In this document: positions 1-11,100 of the stretch, one piece after another
How the letters are laid out: the number at the start of each line of letters is the position of its first letter
Numbering within the stretch: position 1 is the first letter of the stretch
Assembly (NCBI GenBank): GCA_003290165.1
Contig: QNQO01000553.1
Span: forward strand, 248,001-312,000
Length of the DNA: 64,000 nt
Direction of reading: 5' to 3'
Source: Berberis thunbergii
Taxonomy: Eukaryota > Streptophyta > Magnoliopsida > Ranunculales > Berberidaceae
Position numbers and translations under genes: made by a program
The notes under the pieces: model-generated
Seen by the model: only the letters and a program-made list of their open reading frames with translations
Databases searched by the model: none
Told to the model about the DNA's origin: nothing

Positions 1-1030
1 GGTTCTACAACCCCTTTGCCTGTATGTTTCTTGTGATTCTGGAGTGTCCCAAGATTCCTACGATAGACTGACACATCATGGCCTATTAACGAACACACCT
101 CGCAGTATTTACAACTTGGAAACAAAATCCGTTGCCAAAATTCTTTATTCCTTGCCCTATATCAATCCAAATTCTTGTAGGGAGAGGCTCTGTTAAATCC
201 ATTTCCACACACATACGGGCAACTGTAGGCCTAGTCAAGCATCTAGTTTTGTCATCCATCCGCAAATACACACCAAAGGAATTTCATATAGCCTTTAAAA
301 GCGGATGGTGAAAGACTTAAAGCGAAATATTTGGAAGTTCAACCCACAGTGGAACCATCACAGGATCTTCCTGTAGGCTAAAATTTGCATGTCATCTAAA
401 TGCCTTAAAACGCACACCACGAATTAAAAAAGAATCACGGGAAAATACCTTTTTCGCCTCCTCTTCTAATTGCAGTCGGGCAGAAACATGCCTAGGATCT
501 AGAAGACCAATTGAAAAGACATCTGCAATCCCCCAAGTTCTATGAATCGTATCCCATATCGCTTCCAAAGTCGGCCTAAAACTCGAAAACTTCAAAACTA
601 TCACATGTTTTTCCATGAAATCTGCGCCATTACTTTCCTCCGTACCCGTAAAAGATATGGCAGGAGATCCTTCATTCCTAAAGTTGGTGTCTTCGACGGA
701 ACCCTCAATAGTTTCCGCCTTGTGAATGTTCCCAAGAACCTGAGCAAAGGAACGGACTGGCTGAGGCGCCAAACCGCTCTCTGCCCCTCCCATATTCCCC
801 CCACCATGGACAGCTGGAGGAACCGCCATGGAAGATACGCCTACGACCTAGGGAGAGACCCTAGCAGCCGCACGAACAAGAGAACCCTATCAAGCCGCCA
901 TCACGCAAGAGAGACTCGTTGTCCAAACCAAGAGAAAAGCCTCAGCTATGCTCTGTCCTCTTTAGAGCCGTTGTCACGCAACGCAAGTGGCGGTTATGCA
1001 AGAGAGACACCGTCCAAAGCACCCTAACTG
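1..1030 (-). pseudogene. LINE retrotransposon ORF1 relic (DUF4283 / zinc-knuckle type)
   Basis: Reading the minus strand from 829, an open stretch of 145 codons (829-392) starts MAVPPAVHGGG and contains RSFAQVLGN and VIVLKFSSFRPTLEAIWDTI. This is the layout of plant LINE ORF1 proteins: a low-complexity head followed by a DUF4283 domain. A stop ends it at 392. Further along, pieces in other frames still resemble the family: VARMCVEMDLTEPLPTRIWI near 230-170, and a stretch near 110-1 with CEVC and IGHDVS, like the degenerate zinc knuckle. Bases 830-1030 look like a LINE leader and hold two diverged copies of a unit containing ctctaaagaggaca. Several frame changes and stops make it a dead fragment that runs off the left edge. 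Family assignment is from motif memory. Confidence 0.6.
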
Positions 1031-1248
1031 GAAGTTCTATGCTTTGTCCTCTTTAGAGCCGCCATCATGCCCCTCTCGCACCTATCCGATTTAGTGGATT
1101 GTTGTAGACATAGTTGACATATTGATACAGAAGTAACAAAGTGTGTAGCTGTGTTGAAAACACGGGTACCCTTTTTTAAGTCCAGCAAAATATAACAATT
1201 TCATGTAAAAATTTGAAAGTCTATCTCGCTAGTATATATGGAAACAAA

Positions 1249-1473
1249 GAGTAATTCTATAGTGTCTGGTCATCTGTGCCTGTTTTGTGCCTAGATGGTA
1301 TCAGACATATGCATTGTTGATGTGGCAGTGAAAACTTATTGAGAGAGAAATCCAAAAAAATACACATTGCTCCTATATATATAAATACACATTGCATCAA
1401 TACCTACATAAGTTTTCAATGCCACGTCAGCAATGCGTGTGTCTAGTATCATCCAGGCACTGTAGAATTATTC
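1249..1473. mobile_element. Mutator-like foldback MITE, 225 bp, with 9-bp TSD
   Basis: The ends are long, imperfect inverted repeats: gagtaattctatagtgtctgg on the left against the complement of the right end, gaataattctacagtgcctgg. The pairing continues inward through the segment containing gtggcagtgaaaacttat. The element is flanked on both sides by ggaaacaaa (1240-1248 and 1474-1482), a perfect 9-bp direct repeat. A 9-bp target duplication is the Mutator-superfamily signature. It has no coding capacity. Its terminal motif GARTAATTCTAYA resembles the ends of the GC-rich foldback elements at 27.2, 32.2 and 59.2 kb. Confidence 0.8.
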
Positions 1474-1687
1474 GGAAACAAATGCTGATATTTGGTGATC
1501 AGTATTTCTTTCCATATCACTAGGCAACCATTATGAGGCAAGAGACATTTGGAATACAAATAGAGCAAAGCCGAAGTCACTAACAAGTCCTACCCCAAAG
1601 GGTCAGTAGTTTACATGAGATAGGGATTGTGCTGAAAGTTTCAAACGGGAAAAAAAAAGGAATCTTCTATAGAGAGATCCTTGTAGT

Positions 1688-2673
1688 CAGGGGCGGACCC
1701 AGGATTTTAGTCGTGGGGGGGCGAAATGGAAAATACTTATTAGTTGATAATAGTAGTTATCAATGGCAAAGCCAATTTTTTTTTACCGGAGCTAGTAACT
1801 AATAAAAAAAATTCAACTATAAAAAATACAATGCATATATCAAATTGGATCCAAGTGTAGTCAATTTTAAGCCAAAATGAGGTCACTATTGATAACATTA
1901 GCAAAAAACAAACAAGCATAATAACTAGAATATATAACTAATATCACAAAAGAGTTTGTCTAGGCAGCCAGACTTTAAAACCATTTTTTGGCCAGGCTAG
2001 AGCATTTTTACACCTTTACCCATTCTCTTTAAAATACAATCACAAACATTATCTATAAAAGGGATAGAAATGTAAAAAACTTAAAACCTGACCCAAAAGT
2101 GGCTATAAAGTCTGGTTGTCTAGAATTGAGAATCACAAAATAATTAGGATAAGTTCTAGGTGAAGCTAAAAAAAAATTTGAAATTTGCAAATCTAATATG
2201 ATCATAATACAATTTCAAAGAAAAATAGTTTATATGAGGCTCAAATTTTATACGAGTTAGCTAATGGTATATATTTTCATTGAATTCTATCGTTATTATT
2301 TTAGATATTAATTTTAAATATTTTTTTGTTAGGGGTTTAATATCGCTTGTGAAAAACAATTCATTTATTTAATGTTAATAAATTTTTATTAAACTAAACA
2401 TTTTTTAATGTTTGCAATTACTAATAAAATTGCATTGAAAATCAAATAAAAAATGCACTCGAAGAGTATCGAACTCAGGTCTTTTACAAAAAATGATAAA
2501 CCTCCAACCACTACACCAACAAAGACATGTATGAATATTTTCATAAACAATTAATTTATTGTATGCTACATTATATAATCGATTCTTTAAGACTAAAATA
2601 TATATACCAAAAATATTTTAAAAGTTGAGGGGGGGCAGCTGCCCCCCCTGGTCCCTTAGTAGGTCCGCCCATG
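1688..2673. mobile_element. Non-autonomous hAT-type element, 986 bp, with perfect 8-bp TSD
   Basis: It starts CAGGGGCGGACCC and ends GGTCCGCCCATG, an inverted-repeat pair of about 12 bp. Both sides carry cttgtagt (1680-1687 and 2674-2681), a perfect 8-bp duplication as expected for hAT insertion. The interior is AT-rich with no transposase ORF. Next to the right end lies gggggcagctgccccccc, a G/C palindrome. A diverged second copy lies at 51691-52610, sharing the ends and interior blocks such as the segment around gttgataatagtagttatca. The perfect duplication suggests a fairly recent insertion. Confidence 0.85.
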
Positions 2674-2681
2674 CTTGTAGT

Positions 2682-3098
2682 ACATATGAAGCGGAACCAA
2701 TTAAATGTGCTGCATACTGCATAATACAACGAAGAAGTGCAGCTTGAGCAATCCAGTCTTCACTGACTTGGGCCAGCAATTCAAGCACAAATTCAAAGAA
2801 TTTTAACCTCTTGAGTTAAAACAAAAATTGGATGTTTCATTTAAGATAAAAATAAAAATAAAATATAACAGTAGTACTAATAAATAAATAAAAGGAAGCG
2901 GTTAATAACTTATTAGCATTATCCACCTGGTAGCCAGATTAAATCAACATTTTCAAGTTATTCTAGGCTTAGAAGTTGATAATTTTATATCAAGGAACAG
3001 TGACAGTTATCCTGACTTCTGATTAAACGAAATGGTTTGTTGCAAATGTCTAGAAAGAAATAGATGCAAAAGACATGGGTGTGTTTACCTTATAGTAT
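2682..3098. other. 3' flank of RLK1, no gene seen
   Basis: AT-rich spacer between the hAT element and the receptor-kinase pseudogene. It matches in part the sequence 3' of RLK2 (about 14280-14660): both contain caattcaagcacaaattc-like and gaattttaacc/tcttgagtt blocks. The flank was therefore part of the duplicated receptor-kinase unit. Confidence 0.45.
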
Positions 3099-6000
3099 CT
3101 ACAGTTGTCCTCTGTCCATAGTTGCAAGCAATTTGTGCCTAATCAAGCTCACCTCCCTGGTAACATCATCCATGCTCATTCGTTCACCTGGTGGTTCAAC
3201 TGAACATGCAAGTCCAATTCTAATCATTGCTACCTGGCATTCTTGGAAATGTTCCTCATTAGAATTTGAGTGTTCGATATTGCCAGTATTTTCTTCTGGC
3301 TGTATTTCTTCATCTGCATGTACTGATCCACAATCTCTGGAACTCTTTCCTGTAATGCTGTCCTAGCAAAGTTGTGAAGGTTAAGACCATCTTTGAACAT
3401 TCCATCTGTCGGTTTCTTTCCTATAAACATCTCCAGCAAGAGGATTCCATAGCTGTAAACATCCCCTTGTGTTGATGGCTTACCACCCATGCCATATTCT
3501 GCAATTTTTACATCCTTAGAAGATTAAGATGCCAGCTTTTCATGTAATATACGAGTAAGAGTTCTTCAGTTAATTTTCTACATAAACAAGTTCTGGATAG
3601 ATGACAGTGGAGTATGGCAGTCTTTGTTCAAAACCTACTCCTCAGATCAAAATTACAGTAGAGAAGAAGAAATGGACGACATACAAGTAGCAAATTTAGT
3701 TGTAACTGATGAATTTGATAAATATGATTTACAACACAAATTGTATATGGTGATGGAAGTTTATATGTACCTGGAGCTGCGTATCCGATGGATCCTTTTA
3801 ACCCAATTGAGCTAGTTTCGTTCAATGAAAAGTTATTTGTTGTTTCTGAGAGGAGCCTCGCCAAACCAAAATCACCAAGATGAGCTATCATTTCATCGTC
3901 AAGAAGAATATTGCTTGGTTTCAGATCACAATGAACAATTTGTACATGGCATTGGTGATGAAGATAATGCAATGCAGAAGCAACGTCAACTGCAACATTT
4001 AGCATTTGAATAACACCTAATTTCATTGAGTGGCTTTCTTCACCATCTGCATCTGTATGCAGCCACCTCTCTAGACCTCCATTGGGCATGAACTCGAAGA
4101 CTAGAGCTTTGAAATCATTACCTTCATAATCCATGCTAGAGCAAGAAGTTAAGATCTTGACAAGATTCCGGTGGCGTATGTTTCTCAATGCTTCACACTC
4201 GACCAGAAAGCTCTTGGAAACTCCTTTTTGGTGACGGTGGAAAACCTTCACTGCAACGGTAGCAATCAACTCATTTTGACTAAGAGTTCCTTTGTATACA
4301 TGACCAAAACTTCCTGATCCAATCAAATTCCCTGAAGAGAATCCATTAGTTGCTTGGAGAAGTTCTTTGTAAGAAACCATAACATGTTGATCTCTGGTTA
4401 CTGGTGTTGAAGAAGGTTCCCTCATTGGTTTTCTTTTCCAGTAGTAAAGAACCGAACATGACACCAGAGCAAGAAATATGACCACAGCAATCACTGTAAA
4501 GATGAATTTGAGGTTAGGAGATTTTTTGTGTTTTACAGACTTTTTCTGTGGACATGTGTGCAATTGCAGCTTGATGATACCCCCACAGAGGTTTTATTTT
4601 CAACCAGTGAAACTGCACTTACATTTCTGAACACTCCCTTTATAGGAACCCTGCCCTCAAAATCATTGAAGGATAAATTCAATCTTTCTAAGGAGGGTAA
4701 GCTTCCCAAATACATTGGTATTTTCCCTGAGAAATTGTTGCTTGACAGATTTAATTCCCGAAGACCATTTAGATTTGCCAAAGATGCAGGAATTTCTCCT
4801 TGGAAGAAGTTACCTGCTAAGTAAAGCCGTTCCAACCTTGAGCAGCTTCCCACTGAACTAGGGATTTCACCAGAAAGCGCATTATTAGAAACATCAAAAT
4901 GCTCGAGATTTCTTAACCTGCCGACTTGTGCAGATAGGTGACCTCTCAAAGAATTACATGATAGGTCTACGTAAACTGGTTGATTGAAGAGGCCAAGGAC
5001 CTGCTCGGGGATGGAACCATTAAGGTTGTTCAATGAGAAGTCTAATTGTTGCAAATTTGGACAATTCCCCAGACTTGCAGGAATGCTTCCTTCGAAGCTG
5101 TTATTGGCTAAATACAAATCGGACAACTGACTGATGTTTCCTAATGAAGGAGGAATTTTTCCTGTTAATTTGTTTCCACCCAAATATAATCTTTGTAGAT
5201 TTGGAAGCTCCCCAAAGGAAACGGGAATACTACCACTAAAAAGATTTTTGTTCATCACTAATGTGTTTAAACCAACTAGGTTTCCAATTCTCGCAGGAAT
5301 ACTCCCAGATATTTGATTGACTGAAAGATCAAGCAGATTGAGTTTGGTGGAGAGATTTGAAAATGAGTTTGGCAAAACACCTCCGAAATCATTCATAAAT
5401 AAATTAGGTCACCATTTTTCTAAACCAGTGCAATTCGTCAAAGATGTGAGAAAAGTTAGGTCACCCTTTTTCCCAGTTCCGAATCTATTTTGTCCAATGT
5501 TGAACCATTGGAGATTCGGTTGACCCAAGTTACTAGGGACTTCTCCTGCGAAATAGTTGGAAGATATGTCAAATACTTCGAGTTTAGAAACATTGGAAAA
5601 TGACAATGGAATAGGACCTGCAAAGTTATTTGCAGCTATACCAAACTGTTTGAGATTCCTAAGAGTGAAGCCAATATCTGGTGGAAGACTTCCATCTAGG
5701 TGATTATCGGACACTGAAATGGTATTGATAGATGAAACATTGAAAAGTGAGAGAGGAAACCTGCCAGAGAATCTGTTTGCAGCTAATCTAAAACTAGTCA
5801 AACTTAACATTTGGCCTACGGTTTCAGGAATACTTCCTTCCAAATTGTTATATTGAGCTATGATGTTTTGGAGAGATGAAAGGTTTCCAAAAGAAGATGG
5901 GATACCTCCAATTAGATTATTGTTTGAAAAATCCAAAACCACAAGCTTTGACAATGATCCAAGCTCTGGAGGAAGATTTCCTATGAGGTTGTTCCTAGAC

Positions 6001-6463
6001 AAGTCTAAGATCATGAGTTCTGAACAATGACTTAAATTGAATGGTATTCTACCTTCTAAAGTGTTATTTGCTAAATGAAGGTATTGCAAACGGAACAAAC
6101 GACTGATATCTTCTGGAATTGCACCTTGGAGTCTGTTCTGTTGGAGATCAATTAACTTGAGGAAGGAGGTTTCCCAATGTGGGTTGATACAGACCCAAGC
6201 AAGTCTTTTCCATGTAAGTTCAAGCTGGTGACTTGGTGATGACGCCGGCTACATGTAACCCCTTGCCACTCACAGAAGTTGATCGAGTCATTCCATGAGC
6301 TTAAGACCTGAAGTGGATCATCAGTTATCTGAGATTTGAAGGCCAGCAAGGAAAGCCTATCAGTTTCATTTCCTAAGGTAGCTGCATTGGCTGAATCTGA
6401 GTATGATATAAAGAGAAGGACAAGTGTCAAGATTAGCCTTGAATTCATTTGGTTAATCAACAT
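3099..6463 (-). pseudogene. RLK1: LRR receptor-like kinase pseudogene (LRR-XII, EFR/Xa21-like, non-RD)
   Basis: The reading order on the minus strand is complete for the family: signal peptide (LILTLVLLFISYSDSANA), LRRNT with SWNDSINFCEWQGVTC, about 20 LRRs of the NxLxGxIPxxLGxL type, a transmembrane helix (FIFTVIAVVIFLALVSC) and a Ser/Thr kinase. The glycine loop GSGSFGHVYKG and catalytic loop HCDLKPSNILL are visible; Cys before the catalytic Asp makes it a non-RD kinase. The usual intron within GYAAP/EYG is present (3499-3770), and translation would end with TAG at 3099-3101. At least four lesions break it: a net 1-base loss near 6165-6175 (after HIG), an in-frame TGA at 5409-5411, a net 1-base gain near 4590-4600 before the transmembrane segment, and a frameshift near 3325 in the kinase C-lobe. 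Sequencing error could explain one of these, hardly all. Intact members act as plasma-membrane pattern-recognition receptors. Confidence 0.88.
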
Positions 6464-6524
6464 TGAGCTCGACGAACAAGCTGGACAAAGATGCTGAGTG
6501 CACTGAAAAAGACTGAGATGTTAG

Positions 6525-6532
6525 GTATATAT
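6525..6532 (-). promoter_or_regulatory. TATA box of RLK1
   Basis: On the minus strand tatatata-like sequence (ctatatatacc) lies about 60 bp upstream of the RLK1 ATG at 6463, leaving room for a short leader. It is the only clear TATA motif nearby. Upstream of it the sequence soon runs into the hAT element that begins at 6601, so only about 70 bp of native upstream DNA remains next to the box. Confidence 0.45.
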
Positions 6533-6600
6533 AGGTAAATAATACATATGCCCTTGGCAGTAATGCCGATGATGGATTCATTGAAGCAATGTGTTATGCC

Positions 6601-7575
6601 TAGGAAGCACGGATTCTCAATAAAACCCTCCGAATTCTAGTAATATGCGTGTCTGATATGGTTACGCATGCGATTCGTCGATACGTATCCGACATGCGGT
6701 CAACGTATCGGTCAACGTGACTTGGTCAGGATACGGCCTGACCCGGTCCGGATACGGTCTGGACACGATCAGGATACGGTTGCTAATAAATTTTTTTTTT
6801 CAGAGAGATCGATCAAAGCAAGGAGATCGATCAGATCCATCGATCAATCAGAGCAGGGAGATCGATCAGATCAGGGAGATCCATCGATCGATCAGAGCAG
6901 GGAGATCGATCAAATCCATCGATCGATCACAGCAAGGAGATTGATTAGATCCATCAGAGCAGGGAGATCGATCAGATCCATCGATCGATCGGAGCATGGA
7001 GATCGATCAGAGCAGAGAGAAGGGAGATCCATCGATCAGAGCAGGGAGAGGGAGAGAGATCGATCAAGCAGGGAGATCGGGGAGAGAGATCGATCGACTG
7101 GGTGGGGGGATCGATCAACTGGGAGGGGAGATCGAGCAGGAGCTTTCGCTGTTTCTTCAACCTCCTGCGCCTCCCATCAAATTGTTGAGGAAAATGGCGA
7201 GGAAAACAGCGAAGGGAGGGGGGAATTGCTATTTATATGGATTACATTGATGTGTTGGGTAGGGTCCAAGTTAGGCCCAGTCCATATTAGAATTTATTAC
7301 CCTAATTTTCACTCTTGTACCCAAACTTTTCATTCATTCAAATAATTTCATTAATTAAGCTCATTGCATTTAGATGTTTTATATATTTAGATTATTAATT
7401 ATTGTTTATGAGTTATGACATTATGTTAATAGTTTTTTAATAAAATATAAACATAAAAATAAGATTTGACGTGTCGCCGAGTCTCCGAGTCCTAATTTTT
7501 TGAAAATTGCCGAATCGCCGTATCGTATCCGTGTTGACACCCACGAATACGCATGTCCGAGTCTGTGCATCCCAG
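6601..7575. mobile_element. Non-autonomous hAT-like element, 975 bp, carrying a GATC-rich array
   Basis: The ends form an imperfect inverted repeat: ctaggaagcacgg on the left against ctgggatgcacag (complement of the right end), 10 of 13 matching. Flanks are gttatgcc (6593-6600) and ggtatgcc (7576-7583), 7 of 8 identical, which fits an 8-bp hAT duplication. Subterminal DNA is rich in cgtatcc / ggatacg motifs (6655-6780) and, in inverted sense, gtatcgtatccgtg (7515-7560), as is common in plant hAT elements. No transposase is present. The middle is occupied by the GATC array listed separately. It sits about 140 bp upstream of the RLK1 start. Confidence 0.6.
6805..7140 (+). repeat. Degenerate GATC-rich tandem array
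   Basis: Blocks such as gagatcgatcagatccatc and gatcgatcagagcaggga recur head to tail in units of roughly 20-36 bp. The array is open in several frames on both strands, giving Arg/Ser/Asp/Ile-rich low-complexity translations that should not be read as proteins. It lies wholly inside the hAT-like element 6601-7575. Confidence 0.75.
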
Positions 7576-7844
7576 GGTATGCCACATGAGTAGGTAGACT
7601 AGATTGGAAGTTTAGTTTTTTTAAGTGTTCTGCAGAAACTTTAGTAACGATAAGCTGAGTTAATTAGACTTGAGAAAAACTTTGACTGATCGCGTGGGTG
7701 TTAATGATTTATTACCAAGTTGGTAGTCAAAACAGCTAATCCACTCCAATTTGCACAGTTCTTATTGATTTCTTTTGATCTCATTCCCTATTGATGTCAA
7801 AAGTCAGAGAGCTCTTTTAATCTTTAATTAGGAAAGTAATTGTA

Positions 7845-8108
7845 CACTCCTCATCTCTTTGAGATTCATAGCCAAATCTACTACCAGGAAACAGGGACTT
7901 GTTTACTACTTCAATCAAGCAAGCATTCCACACTCCTCATCTCTTGAGATTCATAGCAATCTACTACCAGGAAACAGGGACTTGTTTACTACTTCAATCA
8001 AGCAAGCATTCCACACTCCTCATCTCTTTGAGATTCATAGCCAAATCTACTACCAGGAAACAGGGACTTGTTTACTTTGAAGTCAATAGACTTCAATCAA
8101 GCAAGCAT
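7845..8108 (+). repeat. Three tandem copies of an 83-86 bp unit
   Basis: Units begin at 7845, 7931 and 8014 with cactcctcatctc and run through ctactaccaggaaacaggga to tcaatcaagcaagcatt. The middle copy lacks three single bases; the last copy has a 13-base insertion after ttgtttactt. The copies are otherwise nearly identical, so the amplification is recent. The sequence just before the array (cagagagctcttttaatctt, taattgtacac) is also found near 13275-13320, beside the pectinesterase exon. Confidence 0.9.
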
Positions 8109-8438
8109 ACTTTTAAAGTCTCAAGGAATTCAAACTTGATTACATTCAAACAAGCAAACATCATTAATTAAGATATAGTAAGGTAAGCCCACATGCATTT
8201 TCAACTTACAAGTTGCACACAAGTGACTGACTTGCATCGATGTGCTTACTCCTAATCTTGTACGTACGCAAGGCTCTTATGAATCAATTAGATGTACTTC
8301 AGATTTCGTATTAAAAATATGGCGAATGGCATGTAAGTGATAAATATGAAAATAATCACAACTTGAGTATCTTCATTTGGAACCAAATGAAAGAAAATCG
8401 GAAAATGACTTTTAAGGCTTACTTTTTCATAAAATAAA

Positions 8439-9496
8439 TCATTTAGATATCGTAATTGATGTAATGGTTAATTTGTGCATACTTTTATATTTTTACTTTT
8501 ATATTTTTATAATCAATAAGGACTCTTTCATTAATCCATGTTAACTCATAAAGTTATATGACATCTTTATATTTAAAAAACATAATTTTATACTTTTATG
8601 ACCAACAATGACTTTTTTTAATTAATAATTCTAATTTTTTTTTAACCCTTAACCTCTCCCACCTCATGCCACTAGTAGATATCGATATTAATTATTTTAA
8701 TTATGTGCAACCAATTATAAGTTTTCATTAACTAACATGTTAATCAAAATATTATGCTAAGGTTTGGTAAACTTTTCATAATGTAGTTATGATGATTAGA
8801 AATTTGATTTTAATTATTTAATAAAATTAATTTGATTAACTTGTCAAAATTTTGATTAGAAAAGTTTACAGGTACCTATGCATTGCCTTTTTTTTTAATG
8901 ATGATTAAAATTTTGGTTTTAATTATCGTTGTTTCTTATTTCATAATGTAGTTAATAAAATCAAATTTTGATAAAATCAATTTTTTCACTATCAAAATTT
9001 GATTTCATATTCTTCAATGCATGAGTACTTGTAAAGTAATATATTTTATTCTCTGTCGCTATTTAGTCACAAGCTATATACCACAGAGCATGATCATGGC
9101 CTCATAGGTAAAATGAGAACCAATATTGAATAAGATAATTTTATGTAAACTAAATAGTGATAAATAATTGAAGCAACCATTAATTGAAACAAAAATTTGC
9201 TCTTCAAACTTAGATATACCTTCACAACCAGTCAAATTAAACACATTCATAGTGACAAAACATTTAAGTATAAAAAATGCTAACATGAAAAATATTAATG
9301 TAGTCATTTATAGCTACAAATGTCATAAAATAATTGATCAAACTGCAATTAAATAACAAGATAAGATTAAAAAAATTAATGATTAATGGGTGGGAGGGTT
9401 AAGGATTAAAAAAATAAAAATAAGAAAAAAATTACAGTCATTAATAAAATGTAGTTAAGAACAAATAACCATTACATCCATATGGTATCTAATGAG
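8439..9496. mobile_element. AT-rich element bounded by long inverted repeats
   Basis: The left arm (about 8439-8675: tcatttagatatcg, gatgtaatggtta, then aacccttaacctctcccacc) is matched in inverted order by the right arm (about 9385-9496: ggtgggagggttaaggatt, then aaccattacatcc and ggtatctaatgag). A second inverted pair around aaacttttcataatgtag lies inside. No coding region and no clean target duplication were found, so the superfamily is undecided; long arms suggest a Mutator-like or foldback element. Confidence 0.45.
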
Positions 9497-9889
9497 TTGG
9501 ATATTTAATTAGATGTTTATATCTTATGCTAATAAAAAGTGAGCACCTTTATTACGATGCATTTATCTCTATTGATGGGGTAAAAACGTAGATCAAATTT
9601 TATCTGCACTGGTTTTGATTTCCTGTGAGTTTCATCCATGCGTATGACTTCGCTTCAACGAATTTTTCCATGATTACCACATCCTCAAGTTGACACATCT
9701 AGTTCCTTTACACAGTCGAATTTTGCAGGTTAAGGAAGGTGAATTAGATTAAGAACTAGCAATTTAAACCTCCCAGATGATTTGATTTATTAGTCAAAGT
9801 AAATGACAAAACGAGGTACCTAATTCATCTTATATTATACGTTATAATTTTATCATTTTAATGAACTTTAAGCCTTTTAAAGAAGGCTC

Positions 9890-11095
9890 TTTGCTTTAGA
9901 CTTTGTTAAGACATCATTTCTCAATGACGACATTGACGAAACAATTTATATGGTGTAATCAGAAAATTTTGTGTTTGGAGACCCAAATAATATGGTTTGC
10001 AAACTAAAGAAATCTATCTATGGGCTCAAGCAAGTTTTCCATCAATGGTACCACAAATTTCATCAAGTAATTGTCTCATTTGGTTTCGAGACAAATGCAA
10101 TTGATAATTGTGTGTATCATAAGTTCAGTGGGAGTAAGCATATCTTCTTGGTTTTGTATGTTGATGACATACTGCTTGCCACTAATAACAAATACATGTT
10201 GCATGAAACTAAGAGATTTCTATCAAATAAATTTGATATGAAAAATCTTGGTGAAACTTTTTTTGTTTTGGGGATTCAGATACACCGAGATTGCTCTCGG
10301 GGTATTCTTGAATTATCGCAAAAGAGCTATATGGAAAAGGTGCTTAAAAGATTTGGCATGCAAAATTATAAACCAGGAGACACCCCTGTAGTTAAAGAAG
10401 ATAAATTCAGTCTTAAACAATGCCCCAAGAATAAACTTGAAGTTAAAGAAATGCAAGAGATTTCCTATGCATTAGCTGTTGGGAGTCTAATGTACGCTCT
10501 GGTTTGTACACGTCCAGATATAACATTCATTGTTGGAATGCTAGGCAGATATTTACAGAGAACTAAGGATTACATGCTCACATATAAGAAATCAGAACAG
10601 TTGGAGATCATAGAGTATTCTGATTCTAATTTTGCTGGATGCCAAGATAGTAGAAAAATCACATCAGACTACATTTATCTGCTAGCTGGAGGAGCTATTT
10701 CTTGGAGGAGTGCCAAACAGACTCTCATAGCTTCTTCCACTATGGAAACAAAATATGTAGCATGTTTTGAGTCACCCAATCATAGATTATGGCTGCGAAA
10801 TTTTGTTACCGGGTTGTGCATTCTGAGGAGTATTGAAAGACCACTAAAGTTATATTGTGACAATAACTCAGCAGTTCTATATGCCAACAATAACAGGAGC
10901 TCATCTAGGTCAGATCATATTGACATAAAGTTTCTGATTGTGAAAGAGAGAGTACAGAATAAACAGATTTTCATAGAGCACATTAAGATAAACTCCATGA
11001 TTGCGGATCCGCTTACTAAGGGATTACCACCCAATGTCTTTCATGAACACACTGCTCATATGGGTGTTATATCATTTGAGGATATTTTGGTTTAG
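9890..11095 (+). pseudogene. Ty1/copia pol fragment (3' half of reverse transcriptase plus RNase H)
   Basis: The frame beginning near 9905 gives VKTSFLND..ETIYMV, then a TAA at 9956-9958, then an open stretch of 374 codons. It carries CKLKKSIYGLKQ, the catalytic YVDD box (VLYVDDILLATN), the SLMYA..TRPDI block, and RNase H motifs (YSDSNFAG, ISWRSAKQTLIASSTMETKY, HIDIKFL, ADPLTKGLP). These mark the RVT_2 and RNase H domains of copia elements. Gag, protease, integrase and the first half of RT are missing. There is also an internal loss: GRYL runs directly into QRTKDYM, skipping the roughly 17-residue segment that normally lies between two RYL motifs. A gtgggag purine run follows the stop at 11095, but no second LTR was found. 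It is a dead copy. Confidence 0.9.
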
Positions 11096-11100
11096 TGGGA

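Noticed and set aside
542..1027. 161-codon plus-strand frame near the left edge
   Set aside because: It is antisense to the LINE ORF1 relic and its leader.
6668..7345. Long plus-strand open frame of 225 codons rich in Arg, Ser, Asp and Gln
   Set aside because: It is a by-product of the GATC-rich tandem array, which is open in several frames on both strands; no domain and no splice or promoter context.
7845..8108. CRISPR-like regularly repeated sequence
   Set aside because: The units are contiguous 83-86 bp tandem copies without unique spacers, in a plant nuclear genome.
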